Of a DNA stretch of 64,000 nt, positions 38,357 through 48,580 are shown piece after piece (the first letter of the stretch is position 1; each line of letters opens with the position of its first letter). Under the pieces are notes generated by a model that saw only the letters and a program-made list of their open reading frames with translations, was not told the DNA's origin and searched no databases. Origin of the DNA: Polynucleobacter sp. UK-FUSCHL-C3 (GTDB lineage Bacteria; Pseudomonadota; Gammaproteobacteria; Burkholderiales; Burkholderiaceae); the NCBI RefSeq assembly GCF_040409815.1, contig NZ_CP099959.1:1736001-1800000 (forward strand). The letters run 5' to 3'. The position numbers were made by a program, and so were the translations under genes.

Positions 38357-38375
38357 AGCCCTTTCGGGCTATAAT
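38357..38375 (+). promoter_or_regulatory. Hairpin plus -10 element upstream of rplY
   Basis: AGCCC-TTTC-GGGCT (38357-38370) forms a short hairpin whose last base starts a perfect TATAAT (38370-38375). A convincing -35 box was not found 16-18 bases upstream. The element lies 54 bases before the rplY ATG. Likely an rplY promoter; the hairpin may also slow polymerase leaving prs. Confidence 0.45.
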
Positions 38376-38428
38376 TTAAGGCTTTCCGTTTGGTCGCGAA
38401 CGGAGATTTAACATTCTTAGGAGTCATC

Positions 38429-39091
38429 ATGAAAGTAGTTGCATTTGAAAGAAGCGTACAGGGCACTGGTGCGAGCCGCCGCCTGCGCAATTCTGGGAAA
38501 ACCCCCGGAATTATCTATGGCGGAAAGCAAGAATCTCCCTGCGCAATCGAGTTGGACCATAACGCCCTATTTCACGCTTTGCGTAAAGAGGCCTTCCATT
38601 CCTCCATTCTGGACATCGAACTCAACGGTAAGGCACAAAAGGCCTTATTGCGTGACTATCAGATGCATCCCTTCAAGCCTCTCGTATTACACGTCGATTT
38701 CCAACGTGTTTCTGCGACAGAAAAAATTCATATGCGCGTTCCGTTGCACTTTAAAGGCGCAGAGGAATCTGAAGCTGTTAAGTTTGGTGGTGCGGTAGTT
38801 AGCCATATTGCCAATGAATTAGAAATTACGTGTTTACCGGCTGACCTGCCCGAGTTCTTGGAGGTTGACCTTAGCAAGATTGCTGTTGGTCAATCGATCC
38901 ATGCAAAAGAGGTATCTTTGCCAAAAGGCGTTGCCCTAGTGTTGCATATTGAACAAGAAAATCCTGTTATTGCCAATGCCCGTATCCCAACCGTTAAGGC
39001 CGAACCAGAGCCAAGCGCAGCACCTACAGCACCTGTGGCTGATGCCGCTGCTGGAGATAAGGAAGCAAAAGATAAAGAAGCAAAGAGCTAA
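38429..39091 (+). CDS. rplY: 50S ribosomal protein L25/general stress protein Ctc
   Basis: 5S rRNA-binding ribosomal protein in the longer Ctc form. The 220 residues have an N-terminal L25 domain (about 1-90, with the [17 protein letters not shown] segment), a C-terminal beta domain (about 95-185), and an Ala/Lys/Glu/Asp-rich tail. The start at 38429 follows AGGAG; an earlier in-frame ATG at 38390 would add 13 residues not seen in the family. A Rho-independent terminator follows. Confidence 0.96.
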   Translation: MKVVAFERSVQGTGASRRLRNSGKTPGIIYGGKQESPCAIELDHNALFHALRKEAFHSSILDIELNGKAQKALLRDYQMHPFKPLVLHVDFQRVSATEKIHMRVPLHFKGAEESEAVKFGGAVVSHIANELEITCLPADLPEFLEVDLSKIAVGQSIHAKEVSLPKGVALVLHIEQENPVIANARIPTVKAEPEPSAAPTAPVADAAAGDKEAKDKEAKS

Positions 39092-39116
39092 TCTCTCTTA
39101 TTCTGATGTCTTGAAG

Positions 39117-39139
39117 AACCCGCCCTGTGCGGGTTTTTT
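39117..39139 (+). terminator. Rho-independent terminator after rplY
   Basis: AACCCGC, a 5-base loop and GCGGGTT form a 7-bp stem running into a T-run (39134-39139), 25 bases after the rplY stop. It separates rplY from pth. Confidence 0.88.
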
Positions 39140-39201
39140 ATTGGTCAATCCGACTCGTTTATAGTTTGATGATTGCTATAAATAATGATCTGCATTCTCA
39201 T

Positions 39202-39792
39202 ATGATTCGCTTAATCGTTGGTCTTGGTAACCCTGGTGCAAAGCACGAATCGGATCGTCATAATGCCGGATTTTGGTTTATTGATCGCTTAGCGAGTCAA
39301 CACAAACAGCTCCTTCAGCCTGAAAAACGCTTTCTTGGCAAAGCAGCAAAGATTCGGGTGGAAGGGCAGGATATTCACTTATTAACACCCGATACCTATA
39401 TGAACTTAAGCGGGGAATCGGTTGGGCCGCTGTGTCGCTTTCATAAAATTACACCCCAAGAGGTCTTGGTTGTTCATGACGAGCTCGATCTAAAACCAGG
39501 TATGGCTCGGCTCAAACAGGGTGGTGGCAATGGTGGTCATAATGGTCTCAAAGATATTCAGTCCCATTTATCAAGCCCACAATTTTGGCGCCTACGCTTT
39601 GGGATCGGCCATCCCCGTGATCTTCCTGGCGATAAAGCAAAGATGGATGTGGCTGATTATGTATTAAAGAAGCCTAGCAGCGAGGAACAAAGTAAGATTG
39701 ATCAAGCAATCGATAAAGCCTTAAGAACACTTCCTTTATTTATAAAAGGTGATGTTCAAAATGCGATGCAGGCTATCCACGGGCCCGACTAA
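39202..39792 (+). CDS. pth: Peptidyl-tRNA hydrolase
   Basis: Recycles peptidyl-tRNAs that drop off ribosomes. The 196 residues start with MIRLIVGLGNPGAKHESDRHN (in part) and include the catalytic histidine in HNAGFWFID near 20, YMNLSGESV near 66, VVHDELDLKPG near 92 and GGGNGGHNGLKDI near 107. I chose the ATG at 39202, matching the family start. An in-frame ATG at 39169 would add 11 residues. No strong Shine-Dalgarno is visible before either. The stop is immediately next to the convergent ferredoxin gene. Confidence 0.95.
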   Translation: MIRLIVGLGNPGAKHESDRHNAGFWFIDRLASQHKQLLQPEKRFLGKAAKIRVEGQDIHLLTPDTYMNLSGESVGPLCRFHKITPQEVLVVHDELDLKPGMARLKQGGGNGGHNGLKDIQSHLSSPQFWRLRFGIGHPRDLPGDKAKMDVADYVLKKPSSEEQSKIDQAIDKALRTLPLFIKGDVQNAMQAIHGPD

Positions 39793-40059
<267 letters not shown>

Positions 40060-40094
40060 TTAAACCTTTAGTGTACGAACTAAACCAGAATAGC

Positions 40095-40595
<501 letters not shown>

Positions 40596-40619
40596 TTAAT
40601 AATCTGAATACATAAGAGT

Positions 40620-41213
40620 TTAGCCCGAAGTGCGCCTAAATAATGCTGCTTTTGTTTGTGTTGTCTGCATTTGTCTTGAACAGGTCCAATTAGGTATTAA
40701 TAACTCTAACTCTAAAAGATCTTGAGTAATCGGACATTCAATATAAATTCCGCCCCCAGAGTAGTCATCGCAAATACGTGCAGCTTCCACGACTGCCTGC
40801 TTTAAGAGCGCAGGCTGGTTAAAGGGTGGGTCAAGAAAAATCAAATGATAGGCTGCGGTGTTCGCTTGGCCCATATGGATAATCCCATCTCCCTGCATGA
40901 CCTTTAAATTTCCTTGAATTGGGGAAGATAACAAAAGTTGATATTGGGATTGCAGCTGCGCAACGATCTTTTTATCTTTTTCGATTAGAACGACTTCTTT
41001 TGCATCGCGTGACGCTGACTCAAAACCAAGAGCACCTGATCCAGCAAAAGCATCAAGAACTTTAAGGCCACTTAGGTCTTGACCTAACCAGTTAAAAAGA
41101 GTTTCTCGAACACGATCAGAGCTAGGGCGCAAACCCTCTTGAGATAGGACTGAAATTTGTCGACTACGCCAGACCCCACCAATAATACGAATCCGATTGG
41201 GATGGCCCGACAA
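40620..41213 (-). CDS. rsmD: 16S rRNA (guanine(966)-N2)-methyltransferase
   Basis: Methylates G966 of 16S rRNA. The 197 residues contain IRIIGGVWRSRQI at the N-terminus, LRPSSDRVRETLFNWLG near 30, SAM motif I LDAFAGSGALGFESASR near 58 and the catalytic LDPPF motif (in place of the usual NPPY class) near 127. The start is a TTG at 41211-41213, directly after the stop of the M16 peptidase gene, so translation is probably coupled to it. Confidence 0.94.
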   Translation of the reverse strand: MSGHPNRIRIIGGVWRSRQISVLSQEGLRPSSDRVRETLFNWLGQDLSGLKVLDAFAGSGALGFESASRDAKEVVLIEKDKKIVAQLQSQYQLLLSSPIQGNLKVMQGDGIIHMGQANTAAYHLIFLDPPFNQPALLKQAVVEAARICDDYSGGGIYIECPITQDLLELELLIPNWTCSRQMQTTQTKAALFRRTSG

Positions 41214-42566
41214 TTACTGCGCCCCTCCAACCAGAATGCTAATCATGCGCCCCATATCTAAATTGCGCTGAAACGCTGCACGTACATCCTCTTTTTTTAC
41301 TGCAGCCACTTGCTGAGTCCAAACATCCAAAGTATTAAGTGGCAATTGATTCCAAGTAATGGCAGACAAGTTATCCAATAATTTACGATTACTATCTAAA
41401 CGTAGTGGAAATCCATTCATTAAATTTGACTTGGCCGCTGCCAACTCTGAATCACTAGGCCCCTCTTTAATAAAGCGAGCGATTGTTTCTTGTAAAACTA
41501 CTAGGGCTTGATTGGCTTGATCGTTGCGCGTCTGCAAGCCCGCCTCAAAACTACCAGTTTCACGACCAGGCTGAAAATAGCTAAACACACTATAGGCATA
41601 ACCTCGCTTATCACGAACCTCTCCAACCAATCTAGAGACAAAACCACCACCCCCTAATACATAATTACCAACCAGGAGTGGAAAATAGTCAGGATTACTC
41701 CGCGTAATAGAACTCATTCCTAATGCAATATGAGTTTGCTGCGTCTGAAACGGAATACGAATTAGTCGATCGGCCTCAGGTGCAAGCGGTGAAGGAATAA
41801 AAGGGGGTAATGCCGGGATTGCTGGGCCCTGCTGTGGGAGCTGAGCGATTAATTTCTCAGCCACTTGTTTAGCTGTTTTTACATCTAAATCACCCACCAT
41901 ATTGATAATCATGCGATCTTGTCGATAGAAATTTCGATGGAATCTTTTTAGATCATCTGCGTCAATGGAAGCAATCGATAGCAAGCTGGGTGACTCCGCT
42001 AAGGGATAATCCCGGAATAACTCCTTACGAAAGCGCTTTTGCATTACTACTTCAGGCTTTGTATCCCCTTCTGCAATTGCCGAGGAAATCCGTTGTTTCT
42101 CCCGAGCAACAATCTGTACATCAAAAATTGGTTTTGAGATAGCAGCACTTAATAAATCAAGAACAGAATTAAATACATCTGGCTTACTCAAAGACCTAGC
42201 TCGCACAATAGTACGCTCGCCACTTGCGGATGCGCTAATGCTTGCTCCTAGATCAGCAATAGCATCAGCTTGCATTGCCTCATTTAAAAGGCTGCCGTTC
42301 CATTCAATTCCTCGGGTTAATAGAGCTGCGGTTAAGCCCGCTAGGCCACTTTTTCCCTTTGGGTCGTAACGACTACCAGCATCGACACTAATCTCAATAT
42401 CAATCATTGGAATTGTGGTGGCCTGAACTAAATAAGCTTTACTGCCATTACTTAATGCGATCTCTTGAATGGGTAAGACGGCATATGCCTTACCCCATAT
42501 ACCGCACCCCAGTGCGATAAAAATAAGGAGGTAACGCTTAATATAAATCTGAACGATATGCATCAT
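41214..42566 (-). CDS. M16 family peptidase-like protein, non-catalytic partner
   Basis: A 450-residue secreted protein of the M16 fold (signal peptide about 1-28, cleavage plausible after AYA). It has the two M16 half-domains, but where the metal motif HXXEH should be the sequence reads GKSGLAGLTAALLTRG, so it has no active site. It carries the R/Y pair motif in the second half (GGGFVSRLVGEVRDKRGYAYSV) typical of M16. It follows the catalytic M16 gene by 6 bases, so the two probably form a heterodimeric periplasmic or outer-membrane peptidase. Confidence 0.88.
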   Translation of the reverse strand: MMHIVQIYIKRYLLIFIALGCGIWGKAYAVLPIQEIALSNGSKAYLVQATTIPMIDIEISVDAGSRYDPKGKSGLAGLTAALLTRGIEWNGSLLNEAMQADAIADLGASISASASGERTIVRARSLSKPDVFNSVLDLLSAAISKPIFDVQIVAREKQRISSAIAEGDTKPEVVMQKRFRKELFRDYPLAESPSLLSIASIDADDLKRFHRNFYRQDRMIINMVGDLDVKTAKQVAEKLIAQLPQQGPAIPALPPFIPSPLAPEADRLIRIPFQTQQTHIALGMSSITRSNPDYFPLLVGNYVLGGGGFVSRLVGEVRDKRGYAYSVFSYFQPGRETGSFEAGLQTRNDQANQALVVLQETIARFIKEGPSDSELAAAKSNLMNGFPLRLDSNRKLLDNLSAITWNQLPLNTLDVWTQQVAAVKKEDVRAAFQRNLDMGRMISILVGGAQ

Positions 42567-42572
42567 ATTTTC

Positions 42573-44003
42573 TCAATGCCGCAAATTGCTAGGAAGGGAG
42601 GGAATAGGTTTCGGATTTGCCGATACGGTTCTTGCTTGTGGTTCTAGGGTGACAATCGTTAGACCGTCACCAATGAAATATCGCTTAACCGCTGCCTTGA
42701 TTTGCTCTGACTGGATTTGCTGAATGCGCTCAATGATTCGATCCAAATCTTTCCATGAGCCATGGGCAATCTCAGCACTACCAATTTCCATTGCTTGAGC
42801 AAAAATAGAGTCACGCTTATAGATTTGAGAGGCTAAAAGTTGAGCCTTAATCCTTTTTAGCTCTGCCTCTGTGATCCCATTCATGGCAATCTCTTGTATA
42901 GTTTGTAAGATACCTTTTTCCAGATCAGAAACTGACTGTCCTTTAGCCACAGTTGCACTAATCATAAAAAGCTCTGGTCCGCGGCTAATGAGGTCGTAGC
43001 TCGCACCCGCATTATTTGCCAGACGCTTACTACGAACTAACTCGCGATTGAGTCGGGAGTTATCATGGCCACTGAGCGCTGCAGACAAGACCTCAAGCGC
43101 ATAGGGATCAGCATCATCCATTTTCTTTGGGTCTAATTTAGGAACTTTCCACCCCATCATTATTTGTTGGCTATCGGCCAGCGCTTTGAGATTAGCGCGT
43201 TTTTCTCCTTTTTGTTCGGGCTCTACTTGCGGCTTACGTTCTGGTAATTGCTTTGCAGAAATCGGTCCATAGTATTTTTCTACAAGCGCTCTCACCTCTA
43301 AGGATTTCACATCGCCCACGACCACAACAATTGCATTGTTAGGGGCATACCAATCCCGATACCACTGCCTCGCATCATTGGGCTTCATGTTTTGTAAATC
43401 GTTCATCCAGCCAATAATGGGATGGCGATAAGGAGAGCTTGTAAAGGCGGTGGCCATCATCAATTCCCGCATCAAGCCATTTGGGCTGTCATCGGTACGT
43501 AGACGTCTCTCCTCCATCACAACCTGAATTTCCTTTAAGAACTCTTCATCTGAAAACTTCAGATTTGCCATACGATCAGCCTCTAGTCGCATGACATCGG
43601 CAAGTTTTGATTTTTCAATCTGTTGAAAATATCCCGTGAAATCACGGGCAGTGAATGCGTTCTCACGCCCCCCGACTGCTGCGACCATTCTGGAAAAATC
43701 TCCCGATTTAACCTTTTCTGTTCCCTTAAACATCATGTGTTCAAGCACGTGCGCGACGCCGGTCTTGCCATTAAGCTCGTCCATCGATCCTGCGCGATAC
43801 CAAACCATATGAGCCACTGTGGGTGCACGACGATCCTCTTTCACTACTAAACGTAAGCCGTTTTTAAATTGATACTCGTGTGTATCTATCTTATTGGCCC
43901 ACGCCCCTAGCGGTAAGCATGCACTGACGCATAAGCCCAACAGGATCAGAATCCTCAGGGTGGATAAGCAAACGAATCTAGGTGTGTTTAGAGTGACTAT
44001 CAT
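42573..44003 (-). CDS. M16 family metallopeptidase (catalytic)
   Basis: A 476-residue secreted zinc peptidase. The N-terminal signal peptide ends after the LGAWA region. The catalytic inverted motif HVLEHMMFKG (HXXEH) is near residue 84, with the downstream glutamate in the EIQVVMEERRLR segment near 160. The second M16 domain contains GHDNSRLNRELVRSKRLANN. It is followed by a non-catalytic M16 partner and then rsmD. The physiological substrates are unknown. The start is 57 bases from the divergent ftsY. Confidence 0.92.
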   Translation of the reverse strand: MIVTLNTPRFVCLSTLRILILLGLCVSACLPLGAWANKIDTHEYQFKNGLRLVVKEDRRAPTVAHMVWYRAGSMDELNGKTGVAHVLEHMMFKGTEKVKSGDFSRMVAAVGGRENAFTARDFTGYFQQIEKSKLADVMRLEADRMANLKFSDEEFLKEIQVVMEERRLRTDDSPNGLMRELMMATAFTSSPYRHPIIGWMNDLQNMKPNDARQWYRDWYAPNNAIVVVVGDVKSLEVRALVEKYYGPISAKQLPERKPQVEPEQKGEKRANLKALADSQQIMMGWKVPKLDPKKMDDADPYALEVLSAALSGHDNSRLNRELVRSKRLANNAGASYDLISRGPELFMISATVAKGQSVSDLEKGILQTIQEIAMNGITEAELKRIKAQLLASQIYKRDSIFAQAMEIGSAEIAHGSWKDLDRIIERIQQIQSEQIKAAVKRYFIGDGLTIVTLEPQARTVSANPKPIPSLPSNLRH

Positions 44004-44060
44004 CTCATTGTTGACGTGGTCTTGAACTTGTTAAGATCTACCTAAAGGATTGTATCGATA

Positions 44061-44972
44061 ATGTTTGGTTTACGTAAAACGCTTGGTTCCCTATTTGGTC
44101 TTCATCCAATTGATGAGTCCTGGTTTGAGCAATTAGAAGAAACCCTTCTAAAGGCAGATGTTGGGATTGCGACCACCAACGTACTTATTGCTAGCCTTCG
44201 TAAACTAGCTAAATCCCATTCGATCCAAAATGCTGAGGATTTAAAAGGGTTATTGGTTCAGGAAATTAGCCGTCTTTTAGCTCCTCTTGAAAATCCTCAA
44301 AACCCTCTTTTATTAAGCCAGTCAAACCACAAACCTGAAATCTGGCTAATCGTTGGGGTTAATGGTGCAGGTAAAACAACCTCTATCGGCAAACTTTGTC
44401 ATCACTTTCAAGTGCAAGGTAAATCTGTTTTATTGGCTGCTGGCGATACCTTCAGAGCTGCGGCGCGCAATCAACTCAAGGAATGGGGGGAGCGCAACCA
44501 AGTCCAAGTCTTAAGCCAAGAAAGTGGTGACGCGGCAGCCGTTGCGCATGACGCTATACACGCTGCGATTTCTCGCCAAATCGATGTTCTGTTTATTGAT
44601 ACGGCTGGGCGCTTAGCGACCCAAGGAAATCTGATGGAAGAGCTCAAAAAGGTAAAACGGGTGATCTCCAAGGTGGTTCCAGATGCGCCCCATCAAATTG
44701 TCCTCGTTCTGGATGGCAATACTGGTCAGAATGGCATTGCACAAGTTATAGCATTTAGGAATGCCATTGGTCTTCAGGGGATTATTGTCACCAAATTGGA
44801 TGGTACTGCTAAGGGTGGCGTTATTTGTGCGCTTAGCAAAGCCCTTGAGACCCCCCCAGAAACGGGCACCACCGCCTTCAAAACCTTTGTCTATGCCCTG
44901 GGTAAAGGGGAGGGTCTGTCTGATCTAGAGCCCTTTAATGCAAAAGCATATGCTAAAGAGCTTGTAGAATAA
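44061..44972 (+). CDS. ftsY: Signal recognition particle receptor FtsY
   Basis: SRP-receptor GTPase that delivers ribosomes making membrane proteins to the Sec translocon. The 303 residues comprise the N domain (about 1-85) and the NG GTPase with [14 protein letters not shown] (G1, near 99), DTFRAAARNQL, DTAGR (G3) and TKLDGTAKGG (G4). There is no long acidic N-terminal A domain as in E. coli FtsY, so it is the short form. It precedes rpoH on the same strand, with a CIRCE-bearing gap of 98 bases. Confidence 0.96.
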   Translation: MFGLRKTLGSLFGLHPIDESWFEQLEETLLKADVGIATTNVLIASLRKLAKSHSIQNAEDLKGLLVQEISRLLAPLENPQNPLLLSQSNHKPEIWLIVGVNGAGKTTSIGKLCHHFQVQGKSVLLAAGDTFRAAARNQLKEWGERNQVQVLSQESGDAAAVAHDAIHAAISRQIDVLFIDTAGRLATQGNLMEELKKVKRVISKVVPDAPHQIVLVLDGNTGQNGIAQVIAFRNAIGLQGIIVTKLDGTAKGGVICALSKALETPPETGTTAFKTFVYALGKGEGLSDLEPFNAKAYAKELVE

Positions 44973-45008
44973 CCATATTAATCAAGGTCTTATAAATTGA
45001 TAGTGAGA

Positions 45009-45035
45009 TTAGCACTCTCCTTATAGGAGTGCTAA
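45009..45035 (+). promoter_or_regulatory. CIRCE operator (HrcA-binding site) upstream of rpoH
   Basis: TTAGCACTC, nine bases, then GAGTGCTAA: an exact match to the CIRCE consensus inverted repeat bound by the heat-shock repressor HrcA. TTGATA at 44997-45002 could be a -35 and TATAGG inside the nine-base spacer a poor -10. The site is 36 bases before the rpoH ATG. Confidence 0.95.
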
Positions 45036-45070
45036 AATAACATATTGCAATCAAACTAATCAATAAATCG

Positions 45071-45991
45071 ATGACTTTGAATACAGCCTTAAAACCTATT
45101 AATCGCAATACTTCGGCAGGCGGTCTGGCTATGCCTTTGCCTGCGCTTGGCGTTGGAACGATTGACGCCTATTTAGCGCATATCAACCGCTTACCAATGC
45201 TGAGCGCTGCTCAAGAATTTACTCTTGCGCAGGAGTATCGTCGTTCTGAAAATTTAGATGCGGCTCGTCAACTGGTTCTCTCACATTTGCGCCTAGTGGC
45301 TTCTGTTGCACGTCAATACCTTGGCTACGGAATTCCTCATGCCGACCTCATTCAAGAGGGTAATATTGGTTTAATGAAAGCAGTGAAGCGCTATGATCCC
45401 AATCAAGGCGTGCGCTTAGTCTCCTATGCGATTCATTGGATCAAAGCGGAGATTCATGAGTACATCCTAAAAAACTGGCGTTTAGTTAAAGTGGCGACTA
45501 CAAAAGCGCAACGTAAACTCTTCTTTAATTTACGAAGCAACAAACTTTCTGCAAATGCTCTTACTGATTCTGAAATTGAGTCACTTGCTAAGGCTCTTGA
45601 TGTACGCGGTGCTGATGTCAAAGAAATGGAAATGCGCCTTGCAGGTGGCGACATCTCTATTGATGGCGACGATCAGGATGAAGACCAATTTGCACGCATT
45701 CAGTGGCTTGCGGATGAGCGCCATGAGCCCAGCGCTAGACTTGCTCAAAATGATCAATTTGCATTGCAGGGCCCCAAGCTACTGCAAGCTTTAAATACCC
45801 TAGATGTTCGCAGTCGGGAGATTGTGCAATCTCGTTGGCTCAATATGGATGCAGATGGCCAAGGCTGCAAAACCTTGCAAGACCTTGCACAAGAATATGG
45901 CATCTCTGCAGAACGGGTTCGTCAAATTGAAGTAGCTGCATTCAAGAAATTACGGCTCGCTCTCAAAGACGAAGAATCCTTACTACATTAA
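45071..45991 (+). CDS. rpoH: RNA polymerase heat-shock sigma factor sigma-32
   Basis: Directs transcription of heat-shock genes. The 306 residues include region 1.2 to 2 (RLVASVARQYLGYGIPHADLIQEGNIGLMKAVKRYD, in part), region 2.4 (RLVSYAIHWIKAEIHEYIL), the RpoH box (ATTKAQRKLFFNLR, near 140) that separates it from RpoD, and a C-terminal region 4 helix-turn-helix (LQDLAQEYGISAERVRQIE). A CIRCE site controls the upstream region, so it is probably repressed by HrcA. No clear Shine-Dalgarno precedes the ATG. It is directly adjacent to the convergent sco gene. Confidence 0.97.
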   Translation: MTLNTALKPINRNTSAGGLAMPLPALGVGTIDAYLAHINRLPMLSAAQEFTLAQEYRRSENLDAARQLVLSHLRLVASVARQYLGYGIPHADLIQEGNIGLMKAVKRYDPNQGVRLVSYAIHWIKAEIHEYILKNWRLVKVATTKAQRKLFFNLRSNKLSANALTDSEIESLAKALDVRGADVKEMEMRLAGGDISIDGDDQDEDQFARIQWLADERHEPSARLAQNDQFALQGPKLLQALNTLDVRSREIVQSRWLNMDADGQGCKTLQDLAQEYGISAERVRQIEVAAFKKLRLALKDEESLLH

Positions 45992-46564
45992 TTACTTTAG
46001 AAGTATTTTTAAATCATGGGCAATGGGCTCTGCCCCCTGCCCATGCTTTATATAAAGGCGAAGGTTTCCAGCAGGATCAAACACATAACTACCTGCTGTA
46101 TGGTCAATCGTATAGTTTTTAGGATTGCTGCCAGGCACTTTGCTGTAGTAAGCCTTAAAGTCTTTTGTTATCTTCATTAACGCAGCTTCATCTGCAGGTC
46201 TCAAACCAATAAAACGGGGATCAAATGCGGGCGGGTACTGCGCCATTAACTCAGCGGTATCCCGTTCTGGATCGACCGTAATAAAAATAACCTGCACGCG
46301 ATCGGCAAGCGGCCCCAAATCCTTCATGACACCCTGCATCTCAATCAAAGTTGATGGGCAAACATCAGGGCAATGGGTATATCCAAAGAATAGGACAACA
46401 GCCTTGCCCTTGAAGTCGGCTAGTGTTTTATCTTTGCCTTGAGAGTCAAGCAACACAAAGTTGTTTCCAAACAACTTGCTGCCGGTAATATCAACATTTT
46501 TAAAACTGGGCTGTGAGCAAGCCGCCAATAAAGTAAGCATTGCTAATGTAAGTAGTTTCTTCAT
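45992..46564 (-). CDS. SCO1/SenC family copper chaperone for cytochrome oxidase
   Basis: A 190-residue thioredoxin-fold lipoprotein that delivers copper to the CuA site of cytochrome c oxidase subunit II. The signal ends in a lipobox LLAAC, so it is anchored in the membrane. The copper motif is GYTHCPDVCPSTL (C-X3-C) near 75, and the third ligand histidine is in DHTAGSYVFD near 155. I start at ATG 46562-46564 (MKKLLTLAM); a start 21 bases upstream would overlap ctaB. It is the last gene of the surf1-ctaA-ctaB-sco run. Confidence 0.93.
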   Translation of the reverse strand: MKKLLTLAMLTLLAACSQPSFKNVDITGSKLFGNNFVLLDSQGKDKTLADFKGKAVVLFFGYTHCPDVCPSTLIEMQGVMKDLGPLADRVQVIFITVDPERDTAELMAQYPPAFDPRFIGLRPADEAALMKITKDFKAYYSKVPGSNPKNYTIDHTAGSYVFDPAGNLRLYIKHGQGAEPIAHDLKILLK

Positions 46565-46568
46565 AGAA

Positions 46569-47456
46569 CTAAAGATAGTGATCAATCAAGATTGCAGCAA
46601 ATAATAGTGCTAAATAGCTAATGGAGTATTTAAAGGTCTTACGCGCCAACTGATCGCTATAGTTTTGATAAAGACGAATCGCATAGTAAATAAATATACC
46701 GCTCAAAATAATCGCTGATACCAAATAAAAAATACCGCTCATTCCATAGATATATGGCAGGATCGATGCGGCTAACAAAATTAAGGTGTAAAGCAAAATA
46801 TTTAAAAGAGTAAATTTCTCACCATGCGTCACGGGTAACATTGGTAATCCTGCTTGTACATAATCTTCACGACGGTACAGAGCAAGTGCCCAAAAATGAG
46901 GTGGCGTCCATACAAAAATAATCAGCACGAGTAGCCAAGCTTCGGCTGAGAGTTGATTGGTCACAGCAACCCAGCCCAAGGCGGGGGGCATCGCTCCTGA
47001 AAGGCCGCCAATTACAATGTTTTGTGGAGTTGCGGGCTTTAGGTACCAGGTATAGATAACCGCATAGCCAACAAAGGTGGCAAAGGTAAGCCACATCGTT
47101 AAGGGGTTGGTATAAAACCATAGAACGACCATACCAGCGCCACCAAGCCCGCATGAAAAAATAATAATTTGGAAGGGGGTAATTTCTCCGGTAGCAGATG
47201 GGCGCCATGCTGTACGCCGCATCTTCGCATCAACAGCTTGCTCAATTAAGCAGTTCACTGCAAACGCAGCACCTGCTAGCAACCATATACCGATGGAACC
47301 TCCAATCAGGATGGGCCACGGAACCATGCCCGGGGTTGCCAAAAACATACCGATAATGGCACAAAAGACTGCAAGTTGAGTAACCCGTGGTTTTGTTAAA
47401 ACCCAATACTGACGCCAACGGGGCATTGGTGGGCGCTCAAAAGACGAAGTGCTCAC
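46569..47456 (-). CDS. ctaB: Protoheme IX farnesyltransferase (heme O synthase)
   Basis: Inner-membrane prenyltransferase that attaches farnesyl to protoheme to make heme O, precursor of heme A. The 295 residues have about nine helices and the UbiA-family Asp motif around [24 protein letters not shown] near 70-90, and [13 protein letters not shown] near 157. It overlaps the 3' end of ctaA by 4 bases. The ctaA-ctaB pair feeds heme A to the cytochrome oxidase genes further upstream. Confidence 0.97.
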   Translation of the reverse strand: MSTSSFERPPMPRWRQYWVLTKPRVTQLAVFCAIIGMFLATPGMVPWPILIGGSIGIWLLAGAAFAVNCLIEQAVDAKMRRTAWRPSATGEITPFQIIIFSCGLGGAGMVVLWFYTNPLTMWLTFATFVGYAVIYTWYLKPATPQNIVIGGLSGAMPPALGWVAVTNQLSAEAWLLVLIIFVWTPPHFWALALYRREDYVQAGLPMLPVTHGEKFTLLNILLYTLILLAASILPYIYGMSGIFYLVSAIILSGIFIYYAIRLYQNYSDQLARKTFKYSISYLALLFAAILIDHYL

Positions 47457-48580
47457 GATGACCTCTGCCCCTCTACATCACGACCCGAGAAAAAAGAACA
47501 GTCACTTCCTGCACTCAGTCGTACTAAGCAAAATAAGATAGCCGCTGCTCCACCGGTATGGAGAAGGGCAGCAACTAAAGGCCACTGGAATACAACATTT
47601 GATATGCCCGTAATTATTTGTAAGGCTAACAAACCGAGAATAGCCTTGCCCCAAAAAGAAATATTTGATTGGCTATGGCGTAATGCTTTGATTGCAAGCA
47701 AGAGCAAAACAATGGATGCAAAAATGGCTCCAACACGATGAGTCCAGTGTATGGTTACCAAAGCCGTCATCGGAATCACCTCACCTGATTTTGCTTGACC
47801 AAGCTCACGCCATAAATAAAATGCGTTTTGCCAATCCATGGTGGGATACCATGCGCCCATACAGGTTGGGAAATCAGGACAAGCCAATACCGCATAGTTT
47901 GTGCTAACCCACGCCCCCAAAAATATTTGAATAAGTAAAGTAATCGTAGCGAATGCAATCCATGTAATCGGTAATGATTTACCTTGAGCCTTTGAAGATA
48001 TTGTTTTGCTATCGTTACGCTGAGCAAACCAAACCATACTAGAAAATAAAATTAGGGCCAAGATCAAATGCATACTCACAATAATGGGTTGCAACTTCAA
48101 GGTTACCGTCCAAGCACCGAAGGCGCCCTGTAAGCACACCAAGACCAGCAGAAATAGACTGCCTTGAATGGCTAATCTGCGTTGCGCCCCTATTTGCTTA
48201 AAGGCTAAAACTACTTGAGCAATGATTAATACCCCTACACTCATTGCTAAATAGCGATGGATCATTTCTACCCAAGCCTTAAATACGGTTACAGGTCCTG
48301 TGGGCATCGCTACCTCAGCGGCGCGGATCTCCTCCATCGCCCTCCAGGGATTTGAGGTGCCATAACAACCTGGCCAATCCGGACAGCCCAGACCTGAATC
48401 ACTCAAACGCGTAAATGCGCCAAATAAAATGAGGTCGAAGGTTAAAAAGACGACTGCCCAATTTAGTTTCTGAAAAATATCTAAGCCTTTTCTACGCGCC
48501 AGATAAGCCAAAGGTAAGCCGGCAAAGACAAAGGCAATCCCAGCAAGCTCTAAAACTAATAGAGCCGATTCGGAAATCAT
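47453..48580 (-). CDS. ctaA: Heme A synthase
   Basis: Oxidises heme O to heme A in the inner membrane. The 375 residues include about eight helices, the [21 protein letters not shown] segment near 55-73 that defines the type with two N-terminal cysteines, and a matching second-half motif [13 protein letters not shown] near 235. Histidines in [11 protein letters not shown] and HWTHRVGA are probable heme ligands. It overlaps the thioredoxin-like gene upstream by 4 bases and ctaB downstream by 4 bases. Confidence 0.96.
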   Translation of the reverse strand: MISESALLVLELAGIAFVFAGLPLAYLARRKGLDIFQKLNWAVVFLTFDLILFGAFTRLSDSGLGCPDWPGCYGTSNPWRAMEEIRAAEVAMPTGPVTVFKAWVEMIHRYLAMSVGVLIIAQVVLAFKQIGAQRRLAIQGSLFLLVLVCLQGAFGAWTVTLKLQPIIVSMHLILALILFSSMVWFAQRNDSKTISSKAQGKSLPITWIAFATITLLIQIFLGAWVSTNYAVLACPDFPTCMGAWYPTMDWQNAFYLWRELGQAKSGEVIPMTALVTIHWTHRVGAIFASIVLLLLAIKALRHSQSNISFWGKAILGLLALQIITGISNVVFQWPLVAALLHTGGAAAILFCLVRLSAGSDCSFFSGRDVEGQRSS

